DNA of 9,010 bases from an uncultured Saprospiraceae bacterium. GTDB lineage: Bacteria > Bacteroidota > Bacteroidia > Chitinophagales > Saprospiraceae. Numbering within the stretch: the first letter of the stretch is position 1; each line of letters starts with the position of its first letter. Positions 6,626 to 9,010 of the stretch are shown here, piece after piece. The notes beneath the pieces are model-generated. The model had not been told where the DNA came from. It ran no database searches and was given only the letters and a program-made list of their open reading frames with translations. The DNA is taken from assembly GCA_937973565.1 (NCBI GenBank), contig CALJKQ010000126.1:1-9010 (forward strand), given 5' to 3'. The translations under genes were made by a program, and so were the position numbers.

Positions 6626-7268
6626 TTACTGGTTAGAACAAGAAAAGGTTTTTCTTGAAGCAATAAAAGATGTTAAAATTCCAAATGAGAAGTTAGCGAA
6701 AGTTGATTTTAAATTAATCAAAAAAATTTCAAACATAAACGACATTCCTTCAGGTGGGGGGTGCTATTGGATTTGGACGAATGAGCCTGTATTACATTCG
6801 CTTCACAAACACAAAACACCAAAACCTTTTAACGGTGGTGAAATCATATATAATGGAATAGCTAAGGATGATGTTAAAGGTAGAATTTACCATCACTTAT
6901 TTGGTTTTGAAGATGCGGGTTGGTCTGGAATAAGTATCGATATTTACACGAAAAACTCGGTCTCACATAGAAAAAAAGCCTGTTCACCAACTGGCAAAGT
7001 CCCTTACTTAGCAAATAAGCCTATAAAAAGCAAAAATCAATTGCTGCTATTAAATCTATCTTCAAGCGAAAGAAATTACATCAAAAATAAAAAAGGTGAT
7101 GTTTTCTATTTTCGGAACGGTATTAACATAACAGAAACGAAACATAGAAAGTATGATTTTAAGGCTTTTTATATCACAGGCTTGACCAGCCTTTATTTGG
7201 AACACATTGAAAAGAAATGGCGTGAATTTGGTTTACCCAAGCTCTGCTCTTATAGTTCAGGAAGATAA
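6615..7268 (+). CDS. GIY-YIG-like nuclease, restriction-operon partner
   Basis: The 217-residue protein shows a GIY-YIG-type signature: GCYWIW (49-54) for the first half, EIIYNGIAKDD (76-86) for the YxG half, then Arg90 and His93-His94 in GRIYHH, the positions where the fold carries its catalytic Arg. Near the C-terminus LYLEHIEKKWREFGLPKL (193-210) offers a candidate catalytic Glu (196 or 199), and FGLPKLCSYSSGR resembles the family ending in which an Asn is common; here Cys211 occupies that place. The size and spacing resemble compact restriction enzymes of the GIY-YIG fold such as Eco29kI. Its ATG lies inside the 3' end of the methyltransferase gene (11-nt overlap), implying translational coupling, and the MjaI-like gene follows after five bases. 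It may be a second restriction nuclease, a nicking accessory, or an inactive DNA-binding partner; sequence alone does not decide. Confidence 0.65.
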   Translation: MANSYWLEQEKVFLEAIKDVKIPNEKLAKVDFKLIKKISNINDIPSGGGCYWIWTNEPVLHSLHKHKTPKPFNGGEIIYNGIAKDDVKGRIYHHLFGFEDAGWSGISIDIYTKNSVSHRKKACSPTGKVPYLANKPIKSKNQLLLLNLSSSERNYIKNKKGDVFYFRNGINITETKHRKYDFKAFYITGLTSLYLEHIEKKWREFGLPKLCSYSSGR

Positions 7269-7273
7269 TAGTT

Positions 7274-7978
7274 ATGGCAAAAGAATACATATCAGGAACA
7301 GACGGATACAATCTGAAGTTCAAAAGAGAAACACTATTAAACTACGGGATGAACCGATGGGGGTTAAACAAAGCTCACAGCGTTGGTTCAACATCCGAGT
7401 TAATTAGGACTTGTGCTCCATCAAAATATGAAGAATGGGAGAATTTTTATTTTACACAAGCAAAACAAAAAAAGAAAAATGGGCTTCCTATTACAAGGGA
7501 ATACATAGCAGGTCTTGGTCAAACTCTTTACATCAAACTTTCAGAAGTTGTTCAACACGAACTTGAACAGATTACAGAAGAAGAATGTGTTGATTACGCC
7601 TACAACCTTGTTCTTAATCGAACTTATGAAGGTTACAAAACAGAAATAGAAACAATTTACGGACAGCTCGAAGGTGCAATTGGTCAAAAAATTCAGCCGG
7701 CACCCGACAATTGGGATAGAACTTACAGTGTAGATTTCTTTGTAAAACTAAACGACAAGCATATTGGTATTCAAATTAAACCTATCGCATCGGGTCAGGC
7801 ACTAAATCAATACCAATGGATTGAGATGCACCGAAAAAACCACGAGAGATTTGAAAAGGAGTTTGGTGGTAAAGTGTTTTTTGTTTTTTCAACAAAGAGT
7901 TCAAGCGGGACAAAAAAGATTTACAATACCGAAGTTATAGACCAAGTTATAACAGAAATCAAGCGACTGACAACGTGA
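7274..7978 (+). CDS. MjaI-like type II restriction endonuclease (PD-(D/E)xK)
   Basis: The 234-residue protein is most like the MjaI family of restriction enzymes, whose founder cuts CTAG. A probable active site is seen at YSVDFFVKLNDKHIGIQIKP (151-170): Asp154 starts one strand and Gln167-x-Lys169 ends the next, a QxK version of the D...(D/E)xK motif. Helical segment EGYKTEIETIYGQLEGAIG (119-137) upstream could supply the additional acidic residue. VFFVFSTK (201-208) adds a following core strand. The ATG at 7274 is preceded by AGGA at 7259-7262, a reasonable ribosome-binding site for this phylum, and lies five bases after the GIY-YIG gene. Being last in the operon, behind the methylase, would help protective methylation come first. 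The MjaI assignment is from remembered pattern, not a search, so the CTAG specificity is inference. Confidence 0.7.
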   Translation: MAKEYISGTDGYNLKFKRETLLNYGMNRWGLNKAHSVGSTSELIRTCAPSKYEEWENFYFTQAKQKKKNGLPITREYIAGLGQTLYIKLSEVVQHELEQITEEECVDYAYNLVLNRTYEGYKTEIETIYGQLEGAIGQKIQPAPDNWDRTYSVDFFVKLNDKHIGIQIKPIASGQALNQYQWIEMHRKNHERFEKEFGGKVFFVFSTKSSSGTKKIYNTEVIDQVITEIKRLTT

Positions 7979-7990
7979 GAACTATAACCA

Positions 7991-8025
7991 CATCCGCCAG
8001 CATCGGTTTGCCGCAATGGCGGGTG
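7991..8025. repeat. Compound stem-loop after the restriction operon
   Basis: CATCCGCCA (7991-7999) pairs with TGGCGGGTG (8017-8025), nine base pairs with one T-G, around a 17-base loop that itself holds CGG-TTTG-CCG (8004-8013). It starts 12 nt after the restriction gene stop. A TTTT run appears only seven bases after the stem (8032-8035), so it would be a weak intrinsic terminator at best. A folded repeat element is the alternative. Confidence 0.5.
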
Positions 8026-8164
8026 ACGTGCTTTTCTATGACAATTTTGTTCTGAGCCGAAATATAGGGCTTCTATTGAACTTTTGTGCTCCAAACACTT
8101 TGGTTGGGACACGTAAAAATCCGTCACTTAGCCAAGCCGTAAAACATTCTACCCAATAATTAAA

Positions 8165-8881
8165 ATGAAAGTAATCTTCTTAATCATATCTTATTATTGC
8201 AACATTTCAATATGTGCAAGTCAAATTGTGATGGCAAAAGGAGACACTTTATATGTAATTGCAAAATCAGGACTCCAACTTCGAGAAAAACCCGGTTTGA
8301 AGTCGATTAAAATTAAAAATGTTGAATACGCTGACTATGTTATTCTGGATTCTCAAATGGCAATTATAGATACCATTGAGCATAGAATTGGCCATTGGTC
8401 TTTGGTAAATTACAAAAATAGAAAAGGCTACATGTTTGATGGTTTTTTAATAAAAAATCAACCACCCACATTTGAAGAAATAGCCAATGAAGATCTTGTT
8501 GGATACATGTTAAGGGTTCATAAATTTAACCCAGATATGAATTGCATTATAAATTTTGAAATTCCATCTGATTCAGAGACCTCAGGTGGGCCCACTAGTG
8601 TAATGAAACTTTCCGAAAATCTTGTGTATAGATTTGAAACAAATTATGAGTGCAGGACCCATCAGTTTATATACACTAAGAATTACAGACAAAGTGAATT
8701 ATTTTCTTTAATTGATTTATTCTATTCATTTTCCAAAAAAAACAAACATATTGGAAAAACTGATTGGAAATCAATTTTTAACTTTGACAAATGGACAATA
8801 GTTTTGCCTGGTTATGGAATAGGATTTGATTATCACGTTAAAAAAAATGAAGCGTTGATAGCATATTATGAATGCAATTAA
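8165..8881 (+). CDS. Secreted SH3-like domain protein, function unknown
   Basis: The 238-residue product begins with a Sec-type signal peptide (MKVIFLIISYYCNISICAS, cleavage likely near residue 19-20); Cys17 is not in a good lipobox because Ile precedes it. Residues about 27-97 look like a bacterial SH3 domain: SGLQLREKPGLKSIKI, then a strand leading to HWSLVNYKNRKGYMFDGFL, the typical W...V...G(Y/W)V...YL ending. Such domains bind peptides or wall/glycan ligands in other proteins. The C-terminal 140 residues (from FEEIANEDLVG) are not recognised; they contain two Cys (about 126 and 162) and aromatic strands, ending GIGFDYHVKKNEALIAYYECN. The ATG at 8165 gives the signal peptide directly and is preceded by an AT-rich leader. 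It stands alone, 186 nt after the restriction operon, and is strongly AT-rich in wobble positions, so it may share the acquired origin of that operon. Confidence 0.7.
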   Translation: MKVIFLIISYYCNISICASQIVMAKGDTLYVIAKSGLQLREKPGLKSIKIKNVEYADYVILDSQMAIIDTIEHRIGHWSLVNYKNRKGYMFDGFLIKNQPPTFEEIANEDLVGYMLRVHKFNPDMNCIINFEIPSDSETSGGPTSVMKLSENLVYRFETNYECRTHQFIYTKNYRQSELFSLIDLFYSFSKKNKHIGKTDWKSIFNFDKWTIVLPGYGIGFDYHVKKNEALIAYYECN

Positions 8882-8887
8882 TAAATT

Positions 8888-8903
8888 GTGCAGGGCAATG
8901 CAC
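8888..8903. repeat. Small hairpin after the SH3-protein gene
   Basis: GTGCA (8888-8892) pairs with TGCAC (8899-8903) around GGGCAA, seven bases after the stop codon. No T-run follows, so it is at most a weak transcript-end structure. The rest of the window to 9010 holds no gene I can support. Confidence 0.35.
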
Positions 8904-9010
8904 TGGACAGATAGATTTGCTTTATATGTAATAGTCGAGACTTGATCTGACAGTTGTTGGTAAAAAAGGGATAATCAACCGCTTCACAAATATAACCATT
9001 GTTCCGTGAA

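Noticed and set aside
7921..8127. Minus-strand frame of 68 codons
   Set aside because: It overlaps the end of the MjaI-like gene and the stem-loop region in antisense; no recognisable domain.
7979..8164. Integron attC site
   Set aside because: The spacer folds, but no GTTRRRY core with a matching RYYYAAC partner is seen at its ends.
8882..9010. Insertion-sequence end
   Set aside because: The terminal non-coding stretch has a small hairpin only; no terminal inverted repeat, target duplication or transposase fragment is visible before the window ends.

Overview
The window looks like a chromosome segment of a member of the Bacteroidota. The evidence is two matches to the TAnnTTTG promoter element of this phylum (before the tRNA and before the methyltransferase gene), genes mostly lacking clear Shine-Dalgarno sequences, and the Bacteroidota flavour of the leucyl-tRNA synthetase, DUF2905, baeRF-like and DUF2188 proteins. 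I cannot name the genus from sequence reading alone; Chitinophagia or Saprospiria would be a guess.

Region 1 (1-3519) is dense housekeeping sequence of moderate GC. It holds the 3' half of leuS, a sugar-nucleotidyltransferase-like gene, a small DUF2905 membrane protein and, convergent to these and sharing four bases of stop codon with the last, an eRF1-like (baeRF) protein that may act on stalled or resting ribosomes. Region 2 (3520-4578) holds a tRNA-Arg(CCU) with its own promoter, a DUF2188 gene starting 25 nt after the tRNA, a perfect 22-bp REP-like palindrome, and a small membrane or exported protein gene interrupted by one in-frame TAA.

Region 3 (4579-5326) is a gene-poor, very AT-rich stretch with short repeats. 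It marks a change in composition and probably the left edge of acquired DNA. Region 4 (5327-7978) is a tight three-gene restriction-modification operon: an N4-cytosine/N6-adenine type DNA methyltransferase carrying a C-terminal, apparently degenerate staphylococcal-nuclease-like domain; a protein with a GIY-YIG nuclease signature whose start overlaps it; and a MjaI-like PD-(D/E)xK restriction enzyme five bases further on. If the MjaI assignment holds, the target would be CTAG. Two nuclease folds plus a nuclease-like appendage on the methylase is the most interesting system here.

Region 5 (7979-9010) has a 186-nt structured, gene-free spacer, then a secreted SH3-like protein of unknown role, and ends in non-coding sequence with a small hairpin.

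All family assignments come from motif recognition by eye; no search was run.
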